Shown: positions 52,568-61,947, counted from the first letter of the stretch. The stretch: 64,000 bases of DNA from Casp-actino8 sp044355095 (GCA_044355095.1 JBIKYT010000001.1:62001-126000); one strand, 5' to 3'. Notes: generated by a model not told the origin, from the letters alone. Program-made: numbers and translations.

Positions 52568-52860
52568 GGCTTGTCACCCTCGGTCGTTGGCGGTGGGGTT
52601 ACTTCAGGTTGCTGAACTTCGGGCTCTTCTTTCAAAGGTTTTAAAACTGCGTCGCGCGTCAATTGCGCAGTTTCCCGAAGTTCTTTCATGGGCTCATCAA
52701 ACGCATTCTTGAACTCGCTTTGAAAACCATTGCTGATCTTGCGAACCTCGTTGTACACCCGACTGAATTTACGAATCGCTTCGGGGAGTTTTTCGGGGCC
52801 AAGAACGATTAACGCCAGCAACAAGATGACGACGATCTCGCTTCCCGACAAGTTGAACAC
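52564..52860 (-). CDS. tatA: Sec-independent translocase protein TatA/TatB
   Basis: A 98-residue protein with a single N-terminal transmembrane helix (about residues 8-20), the hinge GPEKLPE, an amphipathic helix (AIRKFSRVYNEVRKISNGF) and a Pro/Glu-rich tail. The MFNLSGSE start and GPEKLPEAIRK hinge are TatB-like. It builds the channel or receptor complex with TatC and is translationally coupled to tatC by a 4-nt overlap. Confidence 0.9.
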   Translation of the reverse strand: MFNLSGSEIVVILLLALIVLGPEKLPEAIRKFSRVYNEVRKISNGFQSEFKNAFDEPMKELRETAQLTRDAVLKPLKEEPEVQQPEVTPPPTTEGDKP

Positions 52861-52947
52861 GTCGTAAGTCTAATTACTTGGAAACTCGATACTGAGCCCC
52901 GCTGGGCAGTACTTGCTGTATTTCCCCGACCGTGACATCATCATCTG

Positions 52948-53661
52948 GTGCAACAGCGCCTCCCCTCCTTAATTGATCCTCCCATCGCATTCGCACACCG
53001 TGGAGCCAGGGCTTACGCTCCCGAAAACACGATTGAAGCCTTTCAATTGGCACTACGCCTCGGGGCGACCGGACTAGAAAGTGACGTTTGGGTCACGTCT
53101 GATGGAATCGCGGTACTTGATCACGACGGAATCGTGCGCCGTCGTGGACGCAAAATTGCCATTTCCGAGGTGACCCACGCCGACCTCCCAAGCCACATTC
53201 CGACCGTCGCCGAAATGCTCACCGAAGTTCCCGGTGACTTTGACTTTTCACTTGATGTCAAAGATCCAGCGGCGCTGTCGGCGACTCTTGATTCCGTACG
53301 ACTTGTCAAGCCCGAGCTAGAACCGAGACTCTGGCTGTGCCACCACAACTGGCAAGTTGTTGCCACTTGGCGAAGTATGACTGAAGCAAAACTAGTGGAT
53401 TCGACCCGACTCAGTCGGTTGAAAGATGGTCCTGAGCGTCGAGCTGCGCAATTACACGAAGCCGGCATTGATTGCATCAACATGCATCACACCGATTGGA
53501 ATGGTGGATTAGTGACCCTTTTCCATCGATTCAATCGCTTCGCCCTCGGTTGGGATATGCAACAGGATCATGTTCTCGATGATGGCATTCGCATGGGACT
53601 TGACGGAGTTTTCAGTGACTACACCGACCGCATGATTGATGCATTTGCCCGAAATGTTTAG
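52948..53661 (+). CDS. Glycerophosphodiester phosphodiesterase
   Basis: GDPD-family TIM barrel of 237 residues. The catalytic motif is FAHRGARAYAPENTIEAF at the N-terminus, followed by ESDVWVTSDG and VLDHDGIV, which carry the metal ligands (E, D and H). No signal peptide, so cytoplasmic UgpQ-like. It hydrolyses glycerophosphodiesters from lipid turnover to glycerol-3-phosphate. The start is GTG; it stands alone, divergent from tatA and convergent with lepB. Confidence 0.9.
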   Translation: MQQRLPSLIDPPIAFAHRGARAYAPENTIEAFQLALRLGATGLESDVWVTSDGIAVLDHDGIVRRRGRKIAISEVTHADLPSHIPTVAEMLTEVPGDFDFSLDVKDPAALSATLDSVRLVKPELEPRLWLCHHNWQVVATWRSMTEAKLVDSTRLSRLKDGPERRAAQLHEAGIDCINMHHTDWNGGLVTLFHRFNRFALGWDMQQDHVLDDGIRMGLDGVFSDYTDRMIDAFARNV

Positions 53662-53666
53662 TGACC

Positions 53667-53704
53667 GGGCCTCGCTATAGCTGGGCGGCGTTATAGCCAG
53701 GCCC
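53667..53704. terminator. Hairpin between convergent phosphodiesterase and lepB genes
   Basis: Stem GGGCCT-x-GCTATA pairs with TATAGC-x-AGGCCC (one internal mismatch, 12-nt loop). It overlaps the lepB stop codon and sits 6 nt after the phosphodiesterase stop, so it could stop transcription from both sides. No T-tract is present. Confidence 0.55.
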
Positions 53705-54341
53705 AGGCACTAGCAGGCCAAATCACGACGAACGCCCGACCGCGAACTTTGTCAATATCAATTGGCCCGAAGTCACGACTATCGAAACTTTGTACTCGGT
53801 TGTCACCCATGACAAAAACCATGTCTTCTGGTATCACGACTGGGGCCATATCTGTGTGTGACCCACAGCGGGCACTGGGCTCAATTTGTGAAGTCTGTTC
53901 AAGGTTGAGATAAGGCTCCTCCACCCGAACACCATCGATGTAAACAACGCATGATCGAATTTCAAGCGCCTCGCCAGGCAAACCCAAAACTCTTTTAATC
54001 AGATCATCATGTTGCACTTCGTTGGTCACACGGTCAAAAACGATGACGTCTCCGCGATGAACGTCATGCAACTTGTACGACATCTTGTTGACCAGCACGC
54101 GATCTTGTGGCATCAAAGTCGTTTGCATACTCGGACCATCGATGTAGTACTGCTGAAATAAAAAGACTCGGATAAACAACGCCGCGCCGATGGCTATAAC
54201 GACAACGAACACCCATTCCCAAACAGCCCGCATTTGCGAACGCCGCTTGGCATTGAGATCCGAACGAACAGCTTCTCCGGTTGCAGCATCGTCAAGATCG
54301 ATGACCGCCCCATCTTCAGCTATTTCAATTCCTTCACTCAT
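53691..54341 (-). CDS. lepB: Signal peptidase I
   Basis: Membrane-bound type I signal peptidase of 216 residues. A transmembrane helix spans about residues 40-62 (WVFVVVIAIGAALFI), followed by the catalytic serine in YIDGPSMQTTL and the general-base lysine in LIKRVLGLPGE; GDNRVQSFDSRDFG and the C-terminal box E (VIWPASAWAWL) complete it. It removes signal peptides from Sec- and Tat-exported proteins; tatAC lie 1.4 kb away. It follows pafA after 44 nt on the same strand. Confidence 0.93.
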   Translation of the reverse strand: MSEGIEIAEDGAVIDLDDAATGEAVRSDLNAKRRSQMRAVWEWVFVVVIAIGAALFIRVFLFQQYYIDGPSMQTTLMPQDRVLVNKMSYKLHDVHRGDVIVFDRVTNEVQHDDLIKRVLGLPGEALEIRSCVVYIDGVRVEEPYLNLEQTSQIEPSARCGSHTDMAPVVIPEDMVFVMGDNRVQSFDSRDFGPIDIDKVRGRAFVVIWPASAWAWL

Positions 54342-54385
54342 CAGCCCTCAACCGTACAGCGTCTAAACACCCAGCACACGCTGCA

Positions 54386-55744
54386 TCAGAGCGACGCGAT
54401 GAGTTTTTCGACTCTTTCATCACGGCTCTTGAGCGGGTCTTTACACAAAACAGTTCGTTGGGCTTGATCATTCAATTTCAGGTGCACCCAGTCAACGGTG
54501 TAATCCCGTTTCTTTTCTTTGGCGGCCCGAATGAACTCGCCTCGCAACCGGGCCCGTGTTGTTTGGGGCGGAACATCCATGGCTTCAACAATGTCGGCGT
54601 CCGAACACATCCGCTCAACCAGGTCTCGATCTTGCATCTTGTAGAAAAGACCCCGAGTGCGAACCACATCGTGATACTGCAGGTCAATCAACTGTGCTTT
54701 GGGGTCCCCGAGTTCAAGCCCATTTTTCGAACAATACGAGTCAATCAACTTGTGCTTGATGACCCAGTCAACTTCGCGATCCAAACTAAAGGGATCCACT
54801 TCAATTGCTTCGACACAGTATTTCCACATTTCTAAGGCCTTTTGTTCATTGGCCTGAAAACCACGGGTCTCTGCATATTTCAGGGCGGCATTGAGATACT
54901 CGCGTTGGATATCTAATGCGCTCACTTCTCTACCACTGGCTAAATGAACGGTTTTACGGCAGGTCGTGTCATGACTGAAGTCGCGGATCGCACGAATCGG
55001 ATTTTCAAGAGTCATATCTCGCAATTCGCATTTAGGATCTTCCATCATCCGCAAGAGGCAAGCCGTTGAGCCCACTTTCAAAAAGTTGGAGTATTCGCTC
55101 ATATTGGAATCCCCAACGATGACGTGCAGTCGTCGATAACGCTCAGCATCGGCATGAGGTTCATCCCGAGTATTGATAATTGGACGACTACGGGTCGTCG
55201 CCGAAGACATCGTCTCCCAGATGTGGTCGGCCCGTTGGGTGATGGAATACACCGGACCTCGTGCAGTCTGGACTATTTTTCCGGCACCAGTGAAGATCAT
55301 TCGTGATACCAAAAATGGGATCAGGATTGAATTATGCAAGCTCGCGTCGTCGTCCCGTGATGTCAGGTAATTCTCATGACATCCATAGCTATTCCCAGCA
55401 GAGTCAGTGTTGTTCTTGAAAAGATAAATCGTTCCCCGAATTCCTTCTTCACGAAGACGTTCTTCGGCCGAGCTCACCAAATTTTCCAAAATACGCTCGC
55501 CGGCTTTGTCCTGAACTACAACGTCGTAAATCGAATCACATTCCGCCGTTGCATATTCGGGATGCGAACCCACATCGAGATATAGCCGAGAGCCGTTTTC
55601 GAGAAAGACATTTGAACTGCGTCCCCACGAGACAACTTTTCGAAACAAATAGCGACTGACCTCATCGGGGCTTAAGCGGCGCTGCCCACGCAACGTACAG
55701 GTCGCTCCGTATTCATTCTCTAGGCCATAGATACGTCGCTCCAC
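54386..55744 (-). CDS. pafA: Pup-protein ligase PafA
   Basis: Carboxylate-amine ligase that attaches Pup through its C-terminal glutamate to substrate lysines, 452 residues. The metal-ligand glutamate is Glu9 (GLENEYGATC) and the catalytic aspartate is Asp57 in LYLDVGSHPEYATAE, as in characterised PafA. The DEPHADAERYRRLHVIVGDSNMSE and YHDVVRTRGL stretches are family markers. Lacks the Dop-specific loop. It begins 67 nt after the unknown receiver-like gene, and pafB/pafC, which often follow, are absent. Confidence 0.96.
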   Translation of the reverse strand: MERRIYGLENEYGATCTLRGQRRLSPDEVSRYLFRKVVSWGRSSNVFLENGSRLYLDVGSHPEYATAECDSIYDVVVQDKAGERILENLVSSAEERLREEGIRGTIYLFKNNTDSAGNSYGCHENYLTSRDDDASLHNSILIPFLVSRMIFTGAGKIVQTARGPVYSITQRADHIWETMSSATTRSRPIINTRDEPHADAERYRRLHVIVGDSNMSEYSNFLKVGSTACLLRMMEDPKCELRDMTLENPIRAIRDFSHDTTCRKTVHLASGREVSALDIQREYLNAALKYAETRGFQANEQKALEMWKYCVEAIEVDPFSLDREVDWVIKHKLIDSYCSKNGLELGDPKAQLIDLQYHDVVRTRGLFYKMQDRDLVERMCSDADIVEAMDVPPQTTRARLRGEFIRAAKEKKRDYTVDWVHLKLNDQAQRTVLCKDPLKSRDERVEKLIASL

Positions 55745-55811
55745 TTACCGCAAAGTACTCGCTATTTCGATGCCAACAGAACTCGTCATCTCACAAAGCT
55801 CTGTTCAATCA

Positions 55812-56417
55812 TCAAACCCTGCTGCCACGGCCTTGAACCGATACATCTGCAGTTGACGAATATGGGTCTTTTTCCCGCAAACAACGAACCGCCCATGTAA
55901 TGATGCTTTCCTCTTCTGCTTGAGTAGCTCCTGGTGGCAAAGTAATATTCAGCAAGAGTCGTGAATCCTTATGACGGACCGCGACTGTAGGTATTTTGCC
56001 TAATCGAATCACCGCTGGCAGTGTTGCAAGTCGTGCTTCGATTGCGCTGACCAGTCCTGGACGGGCGCCCGTATCAAAATCTTCAACCGCTTCAATGACT
56101 GCAGTACCCGCCGGCGTTGACCACGTAGCAAAAGGACTCTTGGCTTCGGCACATGCCTCAATAACTGGGATGTGCCTGCGAATTGCACAAACCGCACCCA
56201 TCTCTCGCAGACCAGGTTCAGTTTCCGCGTCACGCACGATCAGAGCAACGTCACAACCAAGGGATTCCACCGGACACTTTGAAGAGTCGCTAGCGCCAAT
56301 ACACAAAGTATGACCCTCGGGTGGGAAACATCTCACGACTTCATGACCGCGTTCGCCAAGTTGCCCGGCCAGCACTACGCCTTCTGATTGATCTCCGTCT
56401 ACAAGCAAAATTCTCAT
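55812..56417 (-). CDS. Unknown receiver-like protein in the proteasome locus
   Basis: A 201-residue protein. Residues 1-120 look like a response-regulator receiver fold: MRILLVDGDQSEGVVLAGQLGERGHEVVR, then CDVALIVRD at the phospho-acceptor position and a third strand with VIEACAEA. The C-terminal part (about 125-200) is a beta-rich domain (LNITLPPGATQAEEESIITW). Asp in the strand 3 end (LIVRDAETEPG) could be phosphorylated, but the typical Lys is not clear. Function unknown; it lies between prcA and pafA (gaps 99 and 67 nt) on the same strand. Confidence 0.55.
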   Translation of the reverse strand: MRILLVDGDQSEGVVLAGQLGERGHEVVRCFPPEGHTLCIGASDSSKCPVESLGCDVALIVRDAETEPGLREMGAVCAIRRHIPVIEACAEAKSPFATWSTPAGTAVIEAVEDFDTGARPGLVSAIEARLATLPAVIRLGKIPTVAVRHKDSRLLLNITLPPGATQAEEESIITWAVRCLREKDPYSSTADVSVQGRGSRV

Positions 56418-56516
56418 AGATACACGATTGCACTACCGACATTTAAGAATTAGCGCCACTCGTTGATTTATCGCAGGACCAAAGTCACCATCGCGCTATG
56501 GGCATTCTTCATGCCC

Positions 56517-57194
56517 TCACGACAAAAGTTTCTCCACTTCGTCGTCATCAAAACGTAGGAAGCAGCGTCGCTGTGCATTTCGTGACAGCGCTGCTATTTC
56601 TAAGTCGCCGGCATGCAAAGTTCTTTCAGGCCCAGACAACGCAGCCACACACTTTTTGACGGCAGTCGATAAGTCATCACCGGACTTCCAAGTGCTACGC
56701 AATCGCTCGCCGATTGATTCGGCATCGCCTCCGAGAACACTCAACCCACGCTCATCCATCAACGTGCCGTCATACATGATGTGGAACAGTTGGTCGGTTT
56801 CTTGATCAACTCCTACTTCAGCCAACAAAATCTCGACTTCATAGGGTTTGACATCATGAGTGAACGTTTGACCCAAAATCTGGGCGTACTCATTAGCCAA
56901 ACTGCGCGCCTCAACATCATCCCGCGAATATTGATAACCGCGTACGTCAGCATTACGAACACCAAAACGTCGTAGTTGGTCAAACTCGTTATATTTGCCG
57001 ACTCCAGCGAAGCCAATGCGATCGTAAATTTCACTGACCTTACGTAACGTGTTGGACGTATTCTCGGCTACAACAACAATGCCATCGTTGTATTGAACCG
57101 CGACCAATGCTCGACCTCGCGCAATTCCCTTGCGCGCATAATCGGCTCGATCCTTCATCAACTGTTCGGGAGCTACATAAAAAGGCTGGTTCAT
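56517..57194 (-). CDS. prcA: 20S proteasome alpha subunit
   Basis: Alpha-type subunit (225 residues) forming the outer gate rings of the actinobacterial proteasome. Markers are YVAPEQLMKDRADYARKGIARGRALVAVQY near the N-terminus and RRFGVRNADVRGYQYSRDDV. It lacks the catalytic threonine, as expected. The C-terminal segment (RFDDDEVEKLLS) is short. It overlaps prcB by 4 nt and is expressed with pup-prcB. Confidence 0.96.
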   Translation of the reverse strand: MNQPFYVAPEQLMKDRADYARKGIARGRALVAVQYNDGIVVVAENTSNTLRKVSEIYDRIGFAGVGKYNEFDQLRRFGVRNADVRGYQYSRDDVEARSLANEYAQILGQTFTHDVKPYEVEILLAEVGVDQETDQLFHIMYDGTLMDERGLSVLGGDAESIGERLRSTWKSGDDLSTAVKKCVAALSGPERTLHAGDLEIAALSRNAQRRCFLRFDDDEVEKLLS

Positions 57195-58000
57195 GATGCC
57201 GTTCCTTCACGTTGTGAACGTTGCTGTTGAACTAGAACGTCAAATCGAGTTGCCAAGTCTGCATCTTCGCAACGCTCCCAACCATTGGCTGTAATCGTTG
57301 CGATGACCGGATAGATACTTCGCAGAACATCGGGACCTCCAGTTGCCGAGTCAACATCTGCGGCCTCCCACAAAGCCTGACAAGCCAAGTTGATAGCTTC
57401 GTCGACATTCATTCCGGGTCGAAATCCAACTTTGAGAACTGTTGAGGCGGGACCTCCACCAGATCCAGTTGCAACAAACTCACGTTCTTCATAACGACCG
57501 CCCGTAATATCAAAATCCCACAAACGACCGGTGCCCCGCAGAAGGTCATAGCCAGCAAAAATCGGGACCACTGCCAAACCCTGCATCGCTCCCGAAAGAT
57601 TCGCTCGTACGAGTTGTGATAACTGGTTGGCCTTACCTTCAAGGCTGATCGGACGACCATCGAGTTTTTCAAAATGTTCAAGCTGTAATTGAAAGATCTT
57701 GATCATGTCCATGGCGATACCGGCGGTTCCCGAAATTGCCACCCCGCTATGACGATCAGCCGGAACGACCTTTTCCATTTCACGATTCGAAATTCGCGAG
57801 CCCATTGTGGCGCGCCGATCGCCGGCCATCACGACACCCTCGTTGTAACGGACTGCCAACACCGTGGTTCCATGGGGAGCCTGAATCGGATGATGATCAC
57901 CTGATGGTCCGTAAGCAAACGGGTCGAGACCAACCTTGCGGAGCAACGAGGTGAAGTTGCTACCCGGGTCATTATCGAGATTAAAGAATGGAACTACCAC
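57191..58000 (-). CDS. prcB: 20S proteasome beta subunit
   Basis: Catalytic beta subunit of 269 residues with a 44-residue propeptide ending HG; autocleavage exposes the nucleophile Thr45 in GTTVLAVRYNEG. Supporting residues are the AGDRRAT aspartate and the conserved lysine and SGG region (ATGSGGGPA). Mature length about 225 residues. It is followed by prcA and preceded by pup with a 3-nt gap, the standard pup-prcB-prcA operon. Confidence 0.97.
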   Translation of the reverse strand: MVVPFFNLDNDPGSNFTSLLRKVGLDPFAYGPSGDHHPIQAPHGTTVLAVRYNEGVVMAGDRRATMGSRISNREMEKVVPADRHSGVAISGTAGIAMDMIKIFQLQLEHFEKLDGRPISLEGKANQLSQLVRANLSGAMQGLAVVPIFAGYDLLRGTGRLWDFDITGGRYEEREFVATGSGGGPASTVLKVGFRPGMNVDEAINLACQALWEAADVDSATGGPDVLRSIYPVIATITANGWERCEDADLATRFDVLVQQQRSQREGTAS

Positions 58001-58003
58001 GAT

Positions 58004-58201
58004 TCATTCGCCACCTTTTTGAATGTATGACTTAACGAAATCTTCGGCATTGCTTTCTAAAACATCATCAATTTCGTCAAGTAAGTCATCGAGTTCAGCC
58101 TTCAACTTCTCACCTTGCTGACTCGACGCATCTGAAGACACGACTTCTTCTTCAACACGTTCAGAGTTCGATTTTTGCTTCTGCACACGCTCGGCCATCA
58201 T
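58004..58201 (-). CDS. pup: Prokaryotic ubiquitin-like protein Pup
   Basis: A 65-residue, Lys/Glu/Ser-rich, mostly disordered protein with a central helical Mpa-binding segment (EKLKAELDDLLDEIDDVLES). It ends IQKGGE: the C-terminal residue is already glutamate rather than glutamine, so ligation by PafA needs no deamidation. A second in-frame ATG at 58198 is equally possible as start. It lies immediately before prcB. Substrates for degradation are tagged on lysine. Confidence 0.96.
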   Translation of the reverse strand: MMAERVQKQKSNSERVEEEVVSSDASSQQGEKLKAELDDLLDEIDDVLESNAEDFVKSYIQKGGE

Positions 58202-58277
58202 TTGCTCTCAATCACTCATGTCTGTCGGTCAGTCAATTATTTAGTTGGCTCGTCACTCAGTCAAATATCGTCACAAA

Positions 58278-58312
58278 CAATCATGACAATCATCACAATC
58301 ATCACAATCATT
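58278..58312 (-). repeat. 9-bp tandem repeats in the dop-pup interval
   Basis: About four near-copies of ACAATCATC (or AATCATGAC) run in tandem in the 155-nt gap between dop and pup. The flanking region carries further imperfect repeats (TCAGTCAATTATT). It lies in the leader or promoter of pup. Confidence 0.7.
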
Positions 58313-58356
58313 TGAATATACCGACGCCTTGATCTTGCCACCCATTTCAACCAATG

Positions 58357-59865
58357 TCACTTTTCAATCGCTAATCGGTCAAGTAATTCGAGCAGTGTGC
58401 CACTTTGGGCGCACAGTTCTCCCACTAATTCTTTGGTTCCCCGCAACGGCTCCATCATCGGGACGCGCCGTAACGGCCCACGACCAACATCAAGAACCAA
58501 ACAATCCCAATTGGCTGACACGACTTGATCGGGCCACCGCTCAAGACACTGGCCCCGGAAATAGGCCCGCGTCGAATCTGGTGCATTGCGAATGGCACGT
58601 TCAACATCAGTGGGATCAACCAAAGTTCGCAGTCCTGCCCGCGACGCCAAGCATTTTTCGACCCGCATATCGTGGTACTGCAAATCAATGGCTTTCAAGC
58701 GCGGATCTGCCACTGACAAACCGTGACGCGACTTCATCCCGTCAATGATGCGCTTCTTGGCAATCCAGTCCACCATGTCAGAGACAGTTTCTGGATCGCT
58801 TTCAAGACCAGTCAATACCTCTTCCCACAAGCTGATGATTTTCTTTCCAATGACCTCGCCGCCAACACTGTCAAAACCAGCGGTGCCAACATAATCAACA
58901 GATTTTTGCAACAGTGCCCACTGGATATCAATCGCGGTCATTCGAGAACCGTTAGCCAACAAGATTGTCTGCTTCAAAGATGGGTCATAACTCACTTGAC
59001 GAATTGCCGACACCGGATGCGCCAAGACTAAATCTGAACCAAGCACATCATCTTCGATGAGCGACAAAATCAGCGAGGTGGTACCAACCTTCAAAAAAGT
59101 TGCAACTTGGGACATATTTGCATCGCCCACGATCACATGCAGGCGCCGATACTTTTGAGGATCGCAATGAGGTTCATCCCTGGTATTCACGATGGGACGC
59201 TTCAACGTTGTTTCCAGTCCCACTTCTTCTTCAAAAAAGTCGGCGCGTTGGCTGAGTTGATACGGCACTTGTTCTGCCGACACACCCAACATTTCTGAGC
59301 CGACTTTGCCGGCTCCCGCAAATACCTGACGAGTGACGAAATGCGGAGTGATCTGTGAAACGATTCGCCCAAATGGGACATCGCGAGCCACTAAAAAATT
59401 TTCGTGGCATCCGTAACTATTGCCTTTGCCATCACTGTTGTTCTTATATAAGAGCATTTCAACTTCAGATGGCAAGACGCGATTCGCAGCCGCCACTGAC
59501 TGCCGAATGATCTCTTCACCCGCACAGTCATAAATCAACGTTTCCCAAGCATTCGCACATTCAGGTGTCGAAATTTCAGGATGGGCGTGATCTACGTAAT
59601 ATCTAGCACCATTAGTGAGCACCGCATTGACAAGATGCATTTCCACTTCAGGTGGCATAGCCGACTCAAGCGTAAATCCTCGAGCGTCCGTACCGGGTTG
59701 CTCATCGTCAAAATTCCATGACGGAATATCATGTTCAGCATCTCGTGAGTTCGCCTCAATGTACGAGTTAATCAAGATTGAAGATGCCAAAATCGGATTT
59801 GATTCGGTGCCCCGCACCATAATCCCGTACTCAGTTTCAATTCCAGAAACCTTAACGATGGCCAT
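58357..59865 (-). CDS. dop: Depupylase/deamidase Dop
   Basis: Homologue of PafA, 502 residues, that removes Pup from substrates and can deamidate Pup. The ATP-site glutamate is Glu10 (GIETEYGIMV) and the nucleophile-like aspartate is Asp92 in YYVDHAHPEISTPE. The Dop-specific loop at about residues 40-78 (NFDDEQPGTDARGF) is present and separates it from PafA. Since this Pup ends in Glu, Dop's role here is probably depupylation only. It lies 38 nt downstream of mpa. Confidence 0.95.
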   Translation of the reverse strand: MAIVKVSGIETEYGIMVRGTESNPILASSILINSYIEANSRDAEHDIPSWNFDDEQPGTDARGFTLESAMPPEVEMHLVNAVLTNGARYYVDHAHPEISTPECANAWETLIYDCAGEEIIRQSVAAANRVLPSEVEMLLYKNNSDGKGNSYGCHENFLVARDVPFGRIVSQITPHFVTRQVFAGAGKVGSEMLGVSAEQVPYQLSQRADFFEEEVGLETTLKRPIVNTRDEPHCDPQKYRRLHVIVGDANMSQVATFLKVGTTSLILSLIEDDVLGSDLVLAHPVSAIRQVSYDPSLKQTILLANGSRMTAIDIQWALLQKSVDYVGTAGFDSVGGEVIGKKIISLWEEVLTGLESDPETVSDMVDWIAKKRIIDGMKSRHGLSVADPRLKAIDLQYHDMRVEKCLASRAGLRTLVDPTDVERAIRNAPDSTRAYFRGQCLERWPDQVVSANWDCLVLDVGRGPLRRVPMMEPLRGTKELVGELCAQSGTLLELLDRLAIEK

Positions 59866-59903
59866 TTAATTCACCACGAGTCGCTGATCTTGACTACAAC
59901 TCA

Positions 59904-61679
59904 TCAGAGGTATTGCCCGGTGGCGTTTCGTTCAATGGCCCGGCCGCCCGCGACTGCACGATCATTACCTTCGTTCACCAAAGTACGAATGAAGACAATC
60001 CGTTCACCCTTTTTGCCAGAAATCTTGGCCCAATCATCAGGATTGGTCGTGTTTGGTAGGTCCTCATGTTCACGGAATTCTTGTCGAATTGAGTCCAAGA
60101 GGTCTTGGGTACAAACACCACGACTACCGCCAGAAATGACTCGCTTGATCGCCAGTTTCTTCGATCGTCGCACGATATTTTCAATCATTGCTCCTGATGA
60201 GAAATCACGGAAGTACATCACTTCTTTGTCGCCGTTTGCGTACGTCACTTCGAGGAAACGGTTGATTTCTTCTTCGCTGTACATACTTTCCACCGCTGAT
60301 GAAATCATGTTCACAACAGCCAATTCAGGTGATCCGTGTTGCGCGACTTCCGATTCGGCGATCGGAATCTCGGTCGTTAAATACCGGCCGAAGATCTGCG
60401 TCGCCGCAACATCTGACGGGCGTTCAATTTTGATCTTGACGTCAAGTCGACCAGGTCGCAAGATCGCCGGATCAATCAGATCTTCACGATTGGTCGCACC
60501 AATCACGATCACATTACGAAGGCCTTCAACACCATCAATTTCTGCCAATAATTGGGGCACAATCGTGGATTCCATATCTGAGGAAATTCCGGTACCGCGG
60601 GTGCGGAACATTGAATCCATTTCGTCGAAAAAGACAATGACTGGCCAACCCTCTTCACTCTTTTCACGGGCACGTTGAAACACCAATCGAATTTGGCGTT
60701 CAGTTTCGCCCACGTACTTGTTGAGCAATTCAGGACCCTTGATGTTGATGAAGTAACTACGACCCTTTTCATCGCCCGTTCGCGCCGCAACTTTTTTAGC
60801 CAAACTATTGGCTACTGCTTTTGCAATGAGCGTCTTACCGCATCCTGGTGGACCGTACAGCAAAATTCCTTTGGGCGCCGGCAACTGATGTTCAGCAAAA
60901 AGATCGTGATACAAAAATGGCAACTCAACGGCATCCGCAATTTGCTCAATTTGCGAGTCAAGTCCTCCGATATCGACATAACTGATGTCGGGAACTTCTT
61001 CGAGCAGTAGATCCTCCACCTCGGGTCGAGGCAGTTTTTCTAACAACAGATTGGTTCGACTGTCACGCCGCACCGTGTCACCGCTACGCAAATGGACTCC
61101 GCGTAGAGCATCAGCAAGTTCACACACCAGTTCATCATCGGTACGCCCAGTAACAATTGCGCGAATCCCATCTTCAAGCACTTCCTTGATCGTGACCACT
61201 TCGCCGGAACCTTCGGACTCACGGGCTGTGACCACGTTGAAGCTTTCGTTGAGCACAACTTCTGCCCCACGATGGAGCAACTCAATATCAATATCTGGGT
61301 GAACGTTGACGCGCAACTTGCGTCCACTCGTTAAAACGTCGATTGTCTGGTCATCATTTTTACCGACGACCACTCCATAAGCCGACGGTGGCTGCGACAA
61401 CTTGTCAACTTCGTCCCGCAGCGACACGATATTTTCGCGGGCTTCTCGAAGGGTGTAACTCAACTTCTCGTTCTTGGCAGTCTCTTGCGCAAGTTGACCC
61501 TTGATCTCCATGAGACGCTCTTCGAGTTGTCGAACTCGCCGCGGTTGGTCGGTTTGGGCTTCGGTCAGCCGTAGACGTAACGCCGCCACTTCTGATTGCA
61601 ACGCAATCCGCTCAGGCTCATCTGCACCAGTCGTATCTCGACTGGGATCACCGCTGTTTTGCTCCGAGTTACGCTCCAT
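59904..61679 (-). CDS. mpa: Proteasome-associated ATPase Mpa/ARC
   Basis: AAA+ unfoldase of 591 residues that captures pupylated proteins and feeds the 20S core. An N-terminal coiled coil (about 25-96) binds Pup, followed by an OB domain (about 100-220), Walker A at 276-283 (GPPGCGKT), Walker B FFDEMDSMF, and the C-terminal GQYL motif that docks to the alpha ring. The N-terminal region before the coiled coil is acidic and probably disordered. It is the first gene of the proteasome block, with a 268-nt promoter region upstream. Confidence 0.97.
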   Translation of the reverse strand: MERNSEQNSGDPSRDTTGADEPERIALQSEVAALRLRLTEAQTDQPRRVRQLEERLMEIKGQLAQETAKNEKLSYTLREARENIVSLRDEVDKLSQPPSAYGVVVGKNDDQTIDVLTSGRKLRVNVHPDIDIELLHRGAEVVLNESFNVVTARESEGSGEVVTIKEVLEDGIRAIVTGRTDDELVCELADALRGVHLRSGDTVRRDSRTNLLLEKLPRPEVEDLLLEEVPDISYVDIGGLDSQIEQIADAVELPFLYHDLFAEHQLPAPKGILLYGPPGCGKTLIAKAVANSLAKKVAARTGDEKGRSYFINIKGPELLNKYVGETERQIRLVFQRAREKSEEGWPVIVFFDEMDSMFRTRGTGISSDMESTIVPQLLAEIDGVEGLRNVIVIGATNREDLIDPAILRPGRLDVKIKIERPSDVAATQIFGRYLTTEIPIAESEVAQHGSPELAVVNMISSAVESMYSEEEINRFLEVTYANGDKEVMYFRDFSSGAMIENIVRRSKKLAIKRVISGGSRGVCTQDLLDSIRQEFREHEDLPNTTNPDDWAKISGKKGERIVFIRTLVNEGNDRAVAGGRAIERNATGQYL

Positions 61680-61947
61680 GTTCGGGCCTTTCCCACATGC
61701 CTACCCGTGCGAACTTACACCCCCTAGGTAACCGAGGTCTTGGCGAGGTCAGAAGTCATCAATTTCTGATCTCCCCGCTACATCGTCATCTCATCTCTTC
61801 ACAAACGGGCAAACTCCGGACCGAAATTTTCTGGCAAAAGTTGCAACTCGTACCACCATGAAGGCGATGAACGGGCTACTGCCCATGTAAAGTATTCACA
61901 CCAGCGGTTAGGTACCGCAGAGTTACCCGAGGAGCAAGAGAGCGAAC

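Noticed and set aside
61680..61947. Possible tRNA or small RNA gene in the gap between mpa and the ferredoxin gene
   Set aside because: No cloverleaf-compatible arms or strong hairpin found; it is best seen as a divergent promoter region.
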